From the NCBI GenBank assembly GCA_045345765.1, contig CP148265.1, forward strand, positions 1,426,001-1,490,000: a DNA stretch of 64,000 bases, in the 5' to 3' direction. Below, in pieces: positions 25,428-34,698 of the stretch. The notes under the pieces are model-generated. The model searched no databases and had not been told where the DNA came from. It saw only the letters and a list, made by a program, of their open reading frames with translations. Numbering within the stretch: the first letter of the stretch is position 1; every line of letters starts with the position of its first letter. The position numbers and the translations under genes are program-made. The DNA comes from JAOARY01 sp045345765. GTDB lineage: Bacteria; Bacillota; Clostridia; Peptostreptococcales; Peptostreptococcaceae.

Positions 25428-26044
25428 TATTTATAAAGAATACGAAAATAAATATGTTATATTTGTATAATTTATTTATTTTAATATAAAAGGTTAATAA
25501 TAAGTATAATTAATTGTATTTATATTATATAAATTTGTATTAATATATAAATTATTTTTATGAAAAAACAATAGTTAAATAAATAACTTTTATATAATTA
25601 TACTTATAAAAATTTTTGAATTTCATTTTAAAAATGACCGTGTATATATTGAAAAAAACTTTTTCCTCGGACAGAAGAAAATCTATAAAAAACTTATATT
25701 TAAGTTTTTGTAACCCTCTTGTAAATAAAACACAGTTTACATAATGAAATAAATGAGATATATTATTAATTAGGGGAATGTTTAAAGGTTAAAAAAATGG
25801 ATAAATATTTAACATTGAGACTTAGTATTTATAGCTGTATATACTTTTGACCTATATTACTATATTAAAATTGGTAAATATAAATTATATAAAACTATCT
25901 AAGAAAATGCTAAAATTAATTTGTAAGCAATTTTAAATAAATTTATAAATTAAATATTATAAATAAATTAATTAAATTAATCTTTCATGAAAATGTATAT
26001 ATAGCATGAATAAAATATAAAGATAAAAAAGGGGAGGTAATATT
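25428..26044. other. long non-coding region with WalR box
   Basis: About 600 bases without a solid gene. It contains a perfect 9-bp hairpin at 25688-25709 (AAAAACTTA/TAAGTTTTT), an exact WalR-type box at 25709-25725, and a weak 17-codon frame at 25797-25850 with only AAAGG as ribosome site, which I do not annotate as a gene. Confidence 0.4.
25709..25725 (+). promoter_or_regulatory. WalR box
   Basis: TGTAAC-CCTCT-TGTAAA fits the WalR consensus TGTWAH-N5-TGTWAH at every position. A poor -10 (CATAAT at 25740-25745) follows. The nearest supported downstream gene is the 21-residue peptide at 26045, so the target is uncertain. Confidence 0.5.
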
Positions 26045-26110
26045 ATGAGAAATGCAGTAAGCCTAGCGGGATTATTATTAGTAGCAACAATGTTTAGTAC
26101 TTATATGTAA
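26045..26110 (+). CDS. tiny hydrophobic peptide, 21 aa
   Basis: Encodes MRNAVSLAGLLLVATMFSTY-M, then stop. A strong Shine-Dalgarno (GGGGAGGT, about 7 bases before the ATG) supports translation. It is a free-standing unit in a 1.1-kb gene-poor stretch, with a strong terminator about 200 bases downstream. Similar in size, polarity and Met-stop end to the peptide at 22153; both flank the UPF0182 gene. Function unknown. Confidence 0.5.
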   Translation: MRNAVSLAGLLLVATMFSTYM

Positions 26111-26456
26111 GAATAAAGTATTAAATAATATTTAAGTATTATTGGGATGAGTTTTTATTATAAAGATTTTAGGAATTATACAATTATTTTTTAGGGAATT
26201 TTATAAAAACATAAATAAAAAGATGTATTGGGATTAAAATAAATATAAATAATTAAAATAGACTAAATTTGATATAAAAACCAAAAGTTTTTAATCTTAA
26301 AATAAAATATACAAAACTAAAAAAACCTCTAATGAGGTTTTTTTAGTTTGTTATTATAGGATTATTTAAAGAGTTTATAAAAAATTAAATTCTTTTAAAC
26401 TTGTTTTTTTATTTTAATATAAAATATATATTATTAAATAAAAAGTAGGTGAAGAT
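26111..26456. other. gap downstream of tiny-peptide gene 2
   Basis: No gene seen. Contains the palindrome TTAAATAATATTTAA near 26121-26135 and the terminator at 26314-26350. The rest is AT-rich sequence. Confidence 0.5.
26314..26350 (+). terminator. terminator
   Basis: A 16-bp perfect stem (AAACTAAAAAAACCTC with GAGGTTTTTTTAGTTT), 4-base loop. Confidence 0.85.
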
Positions 26457-26795
26457 ATGTGTTATTATTCACACATAATGTTAGAAACATATTGTGGAAT
26501 TGATACTCAAAAGAACAAAGTTCCTGAATTTTGTATATTAGGAGCAAAAAAAACAGGATATCATTGTTACGAAAATGACTGTGAATTTAAAGCATGCACA
26601 AAAGTTCCAAATCAAATATCGTATGTAGATGAAAATGGTATTTCTTTATATGACATTGGCTTTGGTGGAGAAATGTATCCAAATGATTTTGATGAGGAAA
26701 AAACAAAAGAGTTAATAGAGCTTTGGAAAAAAATTTGTATGAAAAAGATAGATGAAGCTTTTGATGAATTTATGAAGATAAAATCAAAATTATAA
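26457..26795 (+). CDS. Cys-rich protein of unknown function
   Basis: A 112-residue soluble protein whose first half holds cysteines in MCYYS, TYCGID, EFCILG, YHCYENDCEF and KACTK, a spacing that suggests a metal or Fe-S site. The C-terminal half is acidic and helical (EEKTKELIELWKKICMKKID). No family was recognised with confidence. The ATG has AGGTGA 5 bases upstream. Shares a palindromic terminator with the convergent gene. Confidence 0.65.
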   Translation: MCYYSHIMLETYCGIDTQKNKVPEFCILGAKKTGYHCYENDCEFKACTKVPNQISYVDENGISLYDIGFGGEMYPNDFDEEKTKELIELWKKICMKKIDEAFDEFMKIKSKL

Positions 26796-26829
26796 AATAA
26801 AAAAACCTCATATGAGGTTTTTTTATTTT
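26794..26829. terminator. perfectly palindromic bidirectional terminator
   Basis: A 36-base perfect palindrome (arms of 18 with core ACCTCATATGAGGT) between convergent genes; the stop codons of both genes lie inside it. Confidence 0.9.
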
Positions 26830-27353
26830 ATGTTCAAATTGATATATTCCTTAACATTTGATTTGATTGTATCTATATCTGACTTTGATAATACCGATTT
26901 ATCTATGAAATTTTCATAATTAAGCGATTTAAAAAACAGATAATTATCCTTTTCGATAATCTTTTTAAAATCATCGAAAAACATAAATTTTGAAGAATTA
27001 TCCTCGATAAAAAAGATTCCTTCATGAGATAAATTAAAGTATTTTTCTTTATTCAATGATTTTTTTATATTGTGACGATCGTTTATAAGTAAATAAGACT
27101 TATAAGATGGCACAAATAAAGAATTCTTTAAGTTTTTTAAAATCCAAATTAGAGCTATTGTAAACATTGGGATTTTATAAAAAAATCCTTCAATATTAAT
27201 ACCATATTTATAATCAATAATAATATAAATTATAAGTAATAATAAAGTGCTTACACTAGTAATGATTCGAAGATTACTAAAAGATGATTTAACATGATAA
27301 TAAGAATCTAAAAAATCATCTTTAAGAGTATAAGAATATTTAGATATATCCAT
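26823..27353 (-). CDS. YcxB-like two-span membrane protein
   Basis: A 176-residue protein with two membrane spans (about residues 28-48 and 58-78) and a C-terminal PH-like/YcxB-type cytoplasmic domain with the motif LSHEGIFFIEDNSSKFMFF, then DNYLFF. Start is the ATG at 27353 with AAAGGAG upstream. It follows a gene of the same type by 13 bases; both probably form an operon and perhaps a complex. Function of YcxB-like proteins is unknown. Confidence 0.65.
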   Translation of the reverse strand: MDISKYSYTLKDDFLDSYYHVKSSFSNLRIITSVSTLLLLIIYIIIDYKYGINIEGFFYKIPMFTIALIWILKNLKNSLFVPSYKSYLLINDRHNIKKSLNKEKYFNLSHEGIFFIEDNSSKFMFFDDFKKIIEKDNYLFFKSLNYENFIDKSVLSKSDIDTIKSNVKEYINLNIK

Positions 27354-27366
27354 GTTTATGACTCCT

Positions 27367-27858
27367 TTAACTGACTTTTTTTGGATTACGCTCATTAGTT
27401 GTGAAATTGAGCAAATCCTTTGGTTTTAAATTATGCTGTCTAAGTGTATGAATTGGAACTAAGATTTCTAAATTATTTTTCCCTTTAATTAAAACCATTT
27501 TATTAGATGTTTTTATAGATTTTACTTCATCGAAATAAATTTCTTTTTTTATAAATTTATTTTCCAGATAAAATGAAGATTCTTTTATGTAAAAACGAAA
27601 AGCTTTTAATTTAAATGGCTTAATTTCTTTTTCTAAAAATATTTTTATTAAGAAGAAATTAGTTAAAATAAGTATGGTAAACGTTATGCTAGGAATTATA
27701 TAATTTAGATTGAAAAATTCTTTTAGAATAATGCTTATAAGAAAATGAATTTCGAAAAACATATATTTTAAAATATTTTTTTTGAATCTAGATGAAGAAA
27801 GTAGATCCTTTTTTTCTAAATTAAAGAACATTTCATCATTTATGTAGTAATCACTCAC
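27367..27858 (-). CDS. YcxB-like two-span membrane protein
   Basis: A 163-residue protein with two spans (about 31-50 and 55-75) and a C-terminal beta-rich domain (FYIKESSFYLENKFIKKEIY, then MVLIKGKNNLEILVPIHTL) typical of YcxB-like proteins, where the domain often ends with a conserved small-strand pattern. Start is GTG with GGGGGAG 5 bases upstream. First gene of a two-gene minus-strand operon. Confidence 0.65.
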   Translation of the reverse strand: MSDYYINDEMFFNLEKKDLLSSSRFKKNILKYMFFEIHFLISIILKEFFNLNYIIPSITFTILILTNFFLIKIFLEKEIKPFKLKAFRFYIKESSFYLENKFIKKEIYFDEVKSIKTSNKMVLIKGKNNLEILVPIHTLRQHNLKPKDLLNFTTNERNPKKVS

Positions 27859-28272
27859 AATATCTCCCCCTTTATAAAATTTAATTAAATTCTCATTGCC
27901 TTTCTTAATTTAATTTTACTAAATAAGATATCATGATTAAATAGGTAAAAAAGACCCAATATGAATCATTATATAATACAAAAGTAACATATATTTCAAA
28001 ATGAAAATAAAATAATGTTTTTTGTATTATTATATTTTAAATTACAACTGTGTAAAACGAATAATTATCTTAAAATAACAGAACCATATAAGAAAATATA
28101 ATATATATAAATAAATTTATTTCAAAATATTATAATATATTGACTACATTTATATAAAGAAGTAAATTGGAATAGCTTAAAAAATTATTATGCGAATAAA
28201 ATAAGATTATAAATTCGAATATAATGATTTTTTTTTATAAAAACAAAAACATATATTATAGGGGGGACAAAA
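27859..28272. other. AT-rich divergent intergenic region
   Basis: About 410 bases between divergent genes. A possible rightward promoter is TTGACT at 28140-28145. No repeat, RNA or ORF that I can support. Confidence 0.4.
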
Positions 28273-29967
28273 TTGAAAAAAATATTGTCGATTTATATTA
28301 TTTTAACTTTTGCTTTTATGACTATATTTACAGGTTGTCAAAGTGAAAATAAGGAAAAAGAAGAAACTAAAGAAGTTGTAAAAAAAGAAATAACTAGTGA
28401 AGACATAAAAGATACAATTGTTTATTCTATTGTAAGTGAGCCATCTGGGATGTTTAATCCTCTAATATCAAATACTACATATGATGATAAAGTTAATAAT
28501 TTATTGTATTCGTCACTTATAAATTATGATGAAAATATGAATATTGTAATGGATCTAGCTAAAGAATATACTGTATCAGAGGATAATTTAAAAATAAGTT
28601 TTACATTAAAAGATAATCTAAAATGGCACGATGGCAAAGATTTGACATTAGAAGATATTAAATTTACATTCAAATCTCTAGCAGATAAAAAATATGCAGG
28701 AGCTTTTTATTCTGTTGTAGAAAACATAAAAGGTGCAAAGGAATATAAAGAAGGTCTTAAAGAAGATATAGAAGGTATTAAGATTAAAGATAATCAAATA
28801 ATATTTGAATTTGAAAATATTTATGCACCAGCATTTACAAAGATTGCAGGATTTCCTATAATACCAAAACATATATGGGAAAATGAAGATATAGCATCTT
28901 GGAATCAAAAGTCAGATTTATTAAAAAATCCAATAGGTAGTGGACCATATAAATTCAAAGAATACAAACAAGGTGAGTTCTTAAAATTTGAAAGATTTGA
29001 AAACTATCATGAAGGACTTTGTAAGACTAAGAATTTCATATTAAAAATAACAAATCCAAATACAACGATGGTTGAACTTTCTTCAGGCGTAATTGATATA
29101 GCAGATGTATCTTCTTTAAAAAATAGAGATAGAGATAATTTGAAAATGGACGGAATAGAGTGTATTTCATATCCAAATAGATTATTTCAATATATGGGCT
29201 TTAATTTAAGAATGGATGAATTTAAAAATAAAGATTTTAGAAAAGTGTTTATGTATGCAATTGATAGAAAATCAATGGTTGATAAATTAATAGAAGGAAA
29301 TGGATCTTTAGTTAATGCACCAATGATTAATTCGTCTTATGCATATCCAGATGAAAAAGAATTAAATCAATATGAATATGATATAAATAAGGCTAAAGAA
29401 ATTCTAGCATCATTAAATTATAAAGATACAAATAATGATGGAATATTAGAAGATGAAAAAGGTAATAAATTAAGCTTTGTATTAAAATATCCTTCTGGTG
29501 ATAAAACTAGAGAACTTATAGCTCCAATAATTCAATCTAATTTAAAAGATATTGGAATTGAAATCAAATTATCTATGATGGAATTTAAGACTATGATGGC
29601 AGAAGTTGTTGGTAATCATGAATTTGAATTATATTTAATGGGTAATAATTTAGACTTAGACCCAGATCCAAAACCATATTGGCATTCAACTGCTTCATCT
29701 AATGAAAAAGGTGTTTATGGCTGGAATATAGCTTATTTTAGAAATGAAAAAGCAGATGAACTTATGGAAGAAGGACTTAAATACATGGATATAAATAAAA
29801 GAAAGGAAATTTATAAGGATTTTGCAAAACTTATGAATGACGAACTTCCTTGGATTTATTTATTCAATCAAGATAAAATTATCGCTTACAATAAGAATCT
29901 AAATAATTTCAAACAAAGTACTTATAGTGATTATATAAATATTAAAGATTGGTATATTCTAAAATAG
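28273..29967 (+). CDS. oligopeptide-type ABC substrate-binding lipoprotein (SBP family 5)
   Basis: A 564-residue family-5 extracellular solute-binding protein. Lipobox IFTGC at residues 18-22 anchors it to the membrane. The family pattern is visible: VYSIVSEPSGMFNPLISNTT, LKDNLKWHDGKDLT, GSGPYKF, FRKVFMYAIDR, and a C-terminal LMNDELPWIYLF. Substrates of the family are oligopeptides, dipeptides or nickel. Start is TTG with a GGGGGGA ribosome site. Followed directly by two permease genes. Confidence 0.9.
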   Translation: MKKILSIYIILTFAFMTIFTGCQSENKEKEETKEVVKKEITSEDIKDTIVYSIVSEPSGMFNPLISNTTYDDKVNNLLYSSLINYDENMNIVMDLAKEYTVSEDNLKISFTLKDNLKWHDGKDLTLEDIKFTFKSLADKKYAGAFYSVVENIKGAKEYKEGLKEDIEGIKIKDNQIIFEFENIYAPAFTKIAGFPIIPKHIWENEDIASWNQKSDLLKNPIGSGPYKFKEYKQGEFLKFERFENYHEGLCKTKNFILKITNPNTTMVELSSGVIDIADVSSLKNRDRDNLKMDGIECISYPNRLFQYMGFNLRMDEFKNKDFRKVFMYAIDRKSMVDKLIEGNGSLVNAPMINSSYAYPDEKELNQYEYDINKAKEILASLNYKDTNNDGILEDEKGNKLSFVLKYPSGDKTRELIAPIIQSNLKDIGIEIKLSMMEFKTMMAEVVGNHEFELYLMGNNLDLDPDPKPYWHSTASSNEKGVYGWNIAYFRNEKADELMEEGLKYMDINKRKEIYKDFAKLMNDELPWIYLFNQDKIIAYNKNLNNFKQSTYSDYINIKDWYILK

Positions 29968-30933
29968 ATGAAATATTATTTAAAAAGAATAATATCAGCA
30001 ATATTTATGATGTTTCTTATCTCCATTATAGTTTTTGTTTTGATTAATTTGATTCCTGGAAATCCATATCTTAATATGATTAGTCCATCAACTTCAAAGG
30101 AAGAAGTACAAAGACTTCTTAAGAATATAGGGTATTTTGATCCGATTAATATTAAGTATTTTAAATGGATTAAAAGAGTTATAGTCTTGGATTTGGGTTA
30201 TTCAAGTTATTATGGAGATAAGATTATAAATATTATTTTTGATAAATTTAAATATACGTTTTTCTTAGGAACTGTAAGTATAATAATTACTTTGATAATA
30301 TCAATTTTGCTTAGTGGAATTTGTGTCATCAAAAATAACAAATCATTAAATAGATTTATAGATGCTTTATTTATAGTAACGACTTCAATGCCATCGTTTT
30401 TTATAGCGATGATAGTAATTAAACTGTTTGCTTGGGATTTTAAACTACTTCCAGCTACAGGGAGTCAGTCATTATTTTTAGAAGATAGTTCAATATTTAA
30501 TATCTTCATAGATAAATTAAGTCATCTTATATTGCCTGTTTTTGTACTTGTATTTATGAGTATTCCAAATTTCATAAAATACTTGAAGAAAGAATTTGAA
30601 GATATATCAAAGATGGATTTTATAAGAGTGTTAAAAGCAAAGGGATTATCTGATTTTGAGATATTTTCAAAACATGTATCCAAAAATGCGATAATTCCTA
30701 TAATATCAATAACTTCATTAGAGCTTACTTATTTCTTGGGTGGAACTTTGATAACAGAAACAATATTTGTTTTGCCTGGAATAGGAAGACTTAATTATGA
30801 AGCATTTATAAATAGAGATTATTATCTTATAATGGCGTTATTATTATTTAATAGTTTTTTAGTAGTTTTTTTTAGTTTGTTTTCTGATTTTTTGTATTCT
30901 ATTTTTGACCCGAGGATAAAGTATGATGAGTAG
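29968..30933 (+). CDS. peptide-type ABC permease, DppB/OppB family
   Basis: A 321-residue permease with six spans. It has the DppB N-terminus (YLKRIISAIFMMFLISIIVF, then LIPGNPY), the EAA loop (VLKAKGLSDFEIFSKHVSKN) and the C-terminal TETIFVLPGIGRL. The ATG follows the SBP stop codon without a gap. It pairs with the next permease. Confidence 0.9.
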   Translation: MKYYLKRIISAIFMMFLISIIVFVLINLIPGNPYLNMISPSTSKEEVQRLLKNIGYFDPINIKYFKWIKRVIVLDLGYSSYYGDKIINIIFDKFKYTFFLGTVSIIITLIISILLSGICVIKNNKSLNRFIDALFIVTTSMPSFFIAMIVIKLFAWDFKLLPATGSQSLFLEDSSIFNIFIDKLSHLILPVFVLVFMSIPNFIKYLKKEFEDISKMDFIRVLKAKGLSDFEIFSKHVSKNAIIPIISITSLELTYFLGGTLITETIFVLPGIGRLNYEAFINRDYYLIMALLLFNSFLVVFFSLFSDFLYSIFDPRIKYDE

Positions 30934-31771
30934 GTTGTTTAGATATTTAAAAAATATATTTGTAGAGGATAAAGTTTTATTTATAACTATTTCTTATTTT
31001 ATATTGTTTTTTATTTTTTCATTTATTATGCCCCAGTTTATGAATGAAAACTTAAAATCAATAGATCTTTATATGATTAGTTCACCACCTTCAAATGTTC
31101 ATATATTAGGAACAGATGAGCTTGGAAGAGATATATTATATAGACTTATGATTGGTGGACGAGTATCTTTTATAATAGGCTTTTTGGTTATGATAATACA
31201 GATATTAATAGGTGTCACATTAGGCGTTATAAGTGGATATTATGGAGGTATGGCAGATATATTAATAGTTAAGCTATGCGAACTTATAATGTCTTTTCCG
31301 ATATTTATATTGATAGTATCTTTGTCATTGGTATTTAATGGTGGAGTTATAAGTATAATTTTGATACTGTCTTTTGTTAGTTTTACATCTTTAACAAGAA
31401 TTATAAGAGGACAGGTTATAAGACTTAAAAATATGGAGTTTATAGTGGCAAGCAAAACTCTTGGCGCTAGTGACTTTCATATAATAAAAAATCATATAAT
31501 ACCTCATATTTTTTACTATATAAAGATATATTCAAATAGAGCATTTGCAAATGCTATTTTATCAGAGTCATCACTTAGCTTTTTAGGGATGGGAGTTGTT
31601 GAACCTCAAACAAGTTTAGGGTCAATGATTGCATCTGCAAAAAATATGAATGTTATAAAATATGAATGGTGGACTTTTGTCTTTCCTGGGATGATTATAT
31701 TTATAACTGTTATGATGGGTATATTTATTGGAAATAGTAAAAAATTTACTCAGAGAAATAGCTATTTTTAG
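30923..31771 (+). CDS. peptide-type ABC permease, DppC/OppC family
   Basis: A 282-residue permease with the DppC signatures HILGTDELGRDILYRL, GVISGYYGG, EAA loop (VASKTLGASDFHIIKNHIIP) and ESSLSFLGMGV. It overlaps the DppB gene by 11 bases. No ATPase genes (DppD/DppF) follow, so the transporter must use ATPases encoded elsewhere. Confidence 0.9.
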   Translation: MMSRLFRYLKNIFVEDKVLFITISYFILFFIFSFIMPQFMNENLKSIDLYMISSPPSNVHILGTDELGRDILYRLMIGGRVSFIIGFLVMIIQILIGVTLGVISGYYGGMADILIVKLCELIMSFPIFILIVSLSLVFNGGVISIILILSFVSFTSLTRIIRGQVIRLKNMEFIVASKTLGASDFHIIKNHIIPHIFYYIKIYSNRAFANAILSESSLSFLGMGVVEPQTSLGSMIASAKNMNVIKYEWWTFVFPGMIIFITVMMGIFIGNSKKFTQRNSYF

Positions 31772-32224
31772 TATAAAATATTGGTCTTAATGAATTTTAA
31801 GGAAATTTTAATATATATTTGTTATTTTTGTAGTATAATATAGTTGTATAAAGAAAATTAAAATAGATTAATTTTATGCTAAAGTGCATAGAATGGAACT
31901 TTTAAAGAAATTTATACTTTTTAATATACTTTACTATCTGTATAAGTTTCAAAAAACATAAAAATATATAATAGAAAAACAAAAATCTAAAAAACTACTG
32001 ATGAAATCTGAAACGGAAAAAGATTTCAAAAATAAGGCTGTCGTACTTAAGAATTTTATTTGGAATATATTTTGTGAACTTAAAATATACTTCGTATTCA
32101 TTCTTAGTTAGATAGCCTTATTTTCATTGTAATATTTTAGAAAGAATAAATATATTATAACTTTATTTTAATTATAAGATATTCAAATAGAATTATTTAC
32201 AAATATAATATTTGAGTTTGATTT
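31772..32224. other. gap with hairpin element
   Basis: About 450 bases between convergent genes. No ORF. Contains a small hairpin GAAATC...GATTTC (32004-32027) and the long imperfect hairpin at 32031-32122. Confidence 0.5.
32031..32122. repeat. long imperfect hairpin, MITE-like or terminator
   Basis: Arms AATAAGGCTGTC and GATAGCCTTATT pair with one mismatch, and the inner TTAAGAAT and ATTCTTAG extend the stem, making about 92 bases foldable into one hairpin. The motif CTGTCGTACT inside it recurs at 63955-63964 at the end of the window. A transposon-derived repeat or a convergent terminator are both possible. Confidence 0.45.
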
Positions 32225-32419
32225 CTATAGTTGACTGTTGATAATCAGAAATAAAATTATTAAGAACCATATAAATATGTGAATTTGGAATGTTGCTTTG
32301 ATTTGAGGCTTGTTTTGCATGTTTTTCATCTTAGTAAGATTAAAAAGACTAAAACCCGTTAAAAAAGCCATTACGATTATTATATATAAAAATTGATTGC
32401 TTACCTGAAACTTAACCAT
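32225..32419 (-). CDS. small two-span membrane protein
   Basis: A 64-residue protein with two hydrophobic segments (FLYIIIVMAFLTGFSLF and HIFIWFLIILFLII) linked by a basic loop (LTKMKNMQNKPQIK). Start is the ATG at 32419 with consensus AGGAGGTG 4 bases upstream; an in-frame start 6 codons earlier sits before that site. Function unknown. Confidence 0.6.
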   Translation of the reverse strand: MVKFQVSNQFLYIIIVMAFLTGFSLFNLTKMKNMQNKPQIKATFQIHIFIWFLIILFLIINSQL

Positions 32420-32582
32420 AAAACACCTCCTGTACAAATGAAATTGTAAGTTTTTTTTAAATTATAAATATTCTTTTGGGTATATAATACTACTAGAATT
32501 CAAATAAAATTTAATTTAATATAAATATATTATGCTTATTATAATATATTATAATTTTAACATTAAAAAAGGAGGATTTTCT

Positions 32583-33389
32583 ATGGATTTTATAGAGTAT
32601 ATTAGACTTTATTTAGCAACGCATATGATGAGTATATTTGAAGGTGTAGCTATATTTTTAATTGGTTATTATGTTGCAAGAGTAATAAAAAAATCAGTAA
32701 GAGCAATACTTGAAAAATCAAATTTTAATAGATCTATGGTTGGTTTTATAAGTCAGTTAGTTTATTTTTTTGCATTAGTTTTTGTAGTTGCAGCAACCTT
32801 ATCTAAATTTGGTGTTAATTCTACATCTATGGTAGCAGCAATTGGTGCTGCTGGTTTTGCAATTGCTTTGGCATTACAAAGTTCACTATCAAACTTTGCA
32901 TCTGGTATTATAATAATAGTGTTAAAGCCATTTCATGTAGGTGACTTTATAGAAGGAGCAGGAGTTAAAGGGCTTGTTGAAGAAATACAAATATTTAATA
33001 CTACATTAAAAACACCAAATAATGAGGTTATAATAGTACCTAATTCAAATTTAACAAGTTCAAATATAAAGAATTACTCTAATACAGATAAAAGAAGAGT
33101 TGATGTTAATGTAGGTATTTCTTATGATGCTAATTTTAATGAAGTAAAATCACTTTTGATGTCTTTTATAACAAATCATGAAAAAGTTTTAAAAACTGAA
33201 GAGGCTAATGTATTTATAACTGGATTTGGTAATAGCTCTATAGATATATCTATAAGAGTTTGGACTAAAGCCAGTGATTATTGGACTGTTTATTTTCATT
33301 TAACTGAGAAAATCAAAGAAGAATTCGATAAAAATGGTGTTGAAATTCCATTTCCTCAAAGAGTTGTACATCTTAAGAATGAAAATTAA
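32583..33389 (+). CDS. mscS: small-conductance mechanosensitive channel, MscS family
   Basis: A 268-residue MscS channel, which opens under membrane tension to release solutes on hypo-osmotic shock. Three spans at the N-terminus, with the pore helix rich in Gly/Ala (IGAAGFAIALALQSSLSNFA), then the beta domain (LKPFHVGDFIEGAGVKGLVE, TPNNEVIIVPNSNLTSSNI) and the C-terminal alpha/beta domain ending IPFPQRVVHL. The start is the ATG at 32583 with AAAGGAGG upstream. Length is usual for MscS. Confidence 0.93.
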   Translation: MDFIEYIRLYLATHMMSIFEGVAIFLIGYYVARVIKKSVRAILEKSNFNRSMVGFISQLVYFFALVFVVAATLSKFGVNSTSMVAAIGAAGFAIALALQSSLSNFASGIIIIVLKPFHVGDFIEGAGVKGLVEEIQIFNTTLKTPNNEVIIVPNSNLTSSNIKNYSNTDKRRVDVNVGISYDANFNEVKSLLMSFITNHEKVLKTEEANVFITGFGNSSIDISIRVWTKASDYWTVYFHLTEKIKEEFDKNGVEIPFPQRVVHLKNEN

Positions 33390-33478
33390 TTAAAATTCAA
33401 AGTAAAATCAATTATTATTTTACTTTAAACACCTGTATATAGTCCTAAAAAAAATATTATATATGATATGACCAAAGA

Positions 33479-33508
33479 ATCAATAACTCAAAGTTATTGA
33501 TTTTTTTG
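33479..33508 (+). terminator. terminator downstream of mscS
   Basis: Stem AATCAATAACT/AGTTATTGATT, 3-base loop, T run. A weaker hairpin (AAAGTAAAAT/ATTTTACTTT) precedes it near 33401-33427. Confidence 0.85.
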
Positions 33509-33557
33509 TTTACATGGTACGAATTATATAGTAATTAATTTGAGGGGAGGTGAAAAA

Positions 33558-33992
33558 ATGAGTTCTTTAATGGCTATTAAAATGAATGCTCAAAGTGCAA
33601 ATTATGAGATCAATAGTAATTCGTTAAGTTATTTTGATAAAGAGACTGATTCTTTAAATAAAGCTAACAATACTATTGGTGCATTAAGTACAAAGATTGA
33701 AAATCTGTGTGACCGGATTTTGAGTATAAAGGAATGTAAAATGTATAATTTGATGAAGAGTCAAAAAGTACAAGCTTTAGAGATTGAGATTAAAAATCTA
33801 AACAATAAGATATTAGATATACAAAATAGAAATCTTATAGAAGCTGAAAATAGACAGGCTAAATTAAAATCTGATGAAGAAATTAAGGCTGATTTAGCAA
33901 CAAAGTCAAGATTAAATGATATTAAGTTAAGAAAAATATCATCTTTAAACAGAATAAAAAACGATATAAAAGGAACTATAAGAGTTTCCTAA
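33558..33992 (+). CDS. coiled-coil protein of unknown function
   Basis: A 144-residue, mostly helical protein without signal or membrane span. Charged heptad-like sequence runs from about residue 30 to the end (IENLCDRILSIKECKM, ALEIEIKNLNNKILDIQNRN). Two cysteines at about 50 and 59. Start ATG has GGGGAGGTG 5 bases upstream, a very strong site. Monocistronic, with a terminator shared with the convergent gene. No family recognised. Confidence 0.6.
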   Translation: MSSLMAIKMNAQSANYEINSNSLSYFDKETDSLNKANNTIGALSTKIENLCDRILSIKECKMYNLMKSQKVQALEIEIKNLNNKILDIQNRNLIEAENRQAKLKSDEEIKADLATKSRLNDIKLRKISSLNRIKNDIKGTIRVS

Positions 33993-34001
33993 TAAAAGAA
34001 T

Positions 34002-34030
34002 AAAGGGTATTTGATTTACAAATACCCTTT
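34002..34030. terminator. bidirectional terminator
   Basis: A 12-bp perfect stem (AAAGGGTATTTG with CAAATACCCTTT) and 5-base loop; the stop codon of the minus-strand gene lies in the loop. Confidence 0.85.
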
Positions 34031-34267
34031 ATCTTTGAATAAATGATCTAATTGATATTTACCTTTTCTTAAAACAGCTTTTCTTCGAAAATCTAAAATA
34101 CATGAAATTGTTAATATTATAAACGGTATAATTCCAATTGAAATTAATAAATAATTAGAAATTGTTAATTTTGTTTCTGTATTTATATAGTATATAAAAG
34201 AATATATAAATAAAAAGAAACTAAGTACATGCAAAGTAAGTTTAAAAGGAAATCCTCTTTTTAACAT
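34016..34267 (-). CDS. small two-span membrane protein
   Basis: An 83-residue protein: basic start (MLKRGFPFK), two spans (LHVLSFFLFIYSFIYYI and YLLISIGIIPFIILTISCIL), then a basic cytoplasmic tail (DFRRKAVLRKGKYQ). The start is the ATG at 34267 with GGAGGG 9 bases upstream. Function unknown. Confidence 0.6.
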   Translation of the reverse strand: MLKRGFPFKLTLHVLSFFLFIYSFIYYINTETKLTISNYLLISIGIIPFIILTISCILDFRRKAVLRKGKYQLDHLFKDKGYL

Positions 34268-34698
34268 AAAAAATAATCCCTCCAATAGTAATATATAAAT
34301 TCAGTTTTAGTTTAATCTTAATAAAATCTTATTAATTTAAACCTTACATTAGTTAAAGTATGTAATTAAAATAAATAATAAAAAACATTAAAATGTCTTA
34401 TATTGACGAATATACTATAACATTATGCCATACAAATTTAAAATATTATAGTCAAAATGAAAATTATGAAATTTTCTAAATTAACTTAATATATAAACAA
34501 TAATCGAAAGTATGTTCGGTATAAATATTATATACCTTATTATTATAAAATTAAAGCAAAATATTATTACTATATTTATTTTTTATAGATATATAGTTTT
34601 TGATAAAAAATATATAAAAAATAAAAAAATATGTTTAAAAAAAGTTTTTTGGGATATAAATAACCATGGTCGTATATTAAAACTGTGGGGGATTAATT
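34268..34698. other. AT-rich divergent intergenic region
   Basis: About 430 bases between divergent genes. I see no reliable RNA or ORF. Confidence 0.4.

Noticed and set aside
25797..25850. 17-codon frame as a third tiny peptide
   Set aside because: Only AAAGG precedes it, there is no terminator of its own, and the product is not clearly hydrophobic or similar to the other two.
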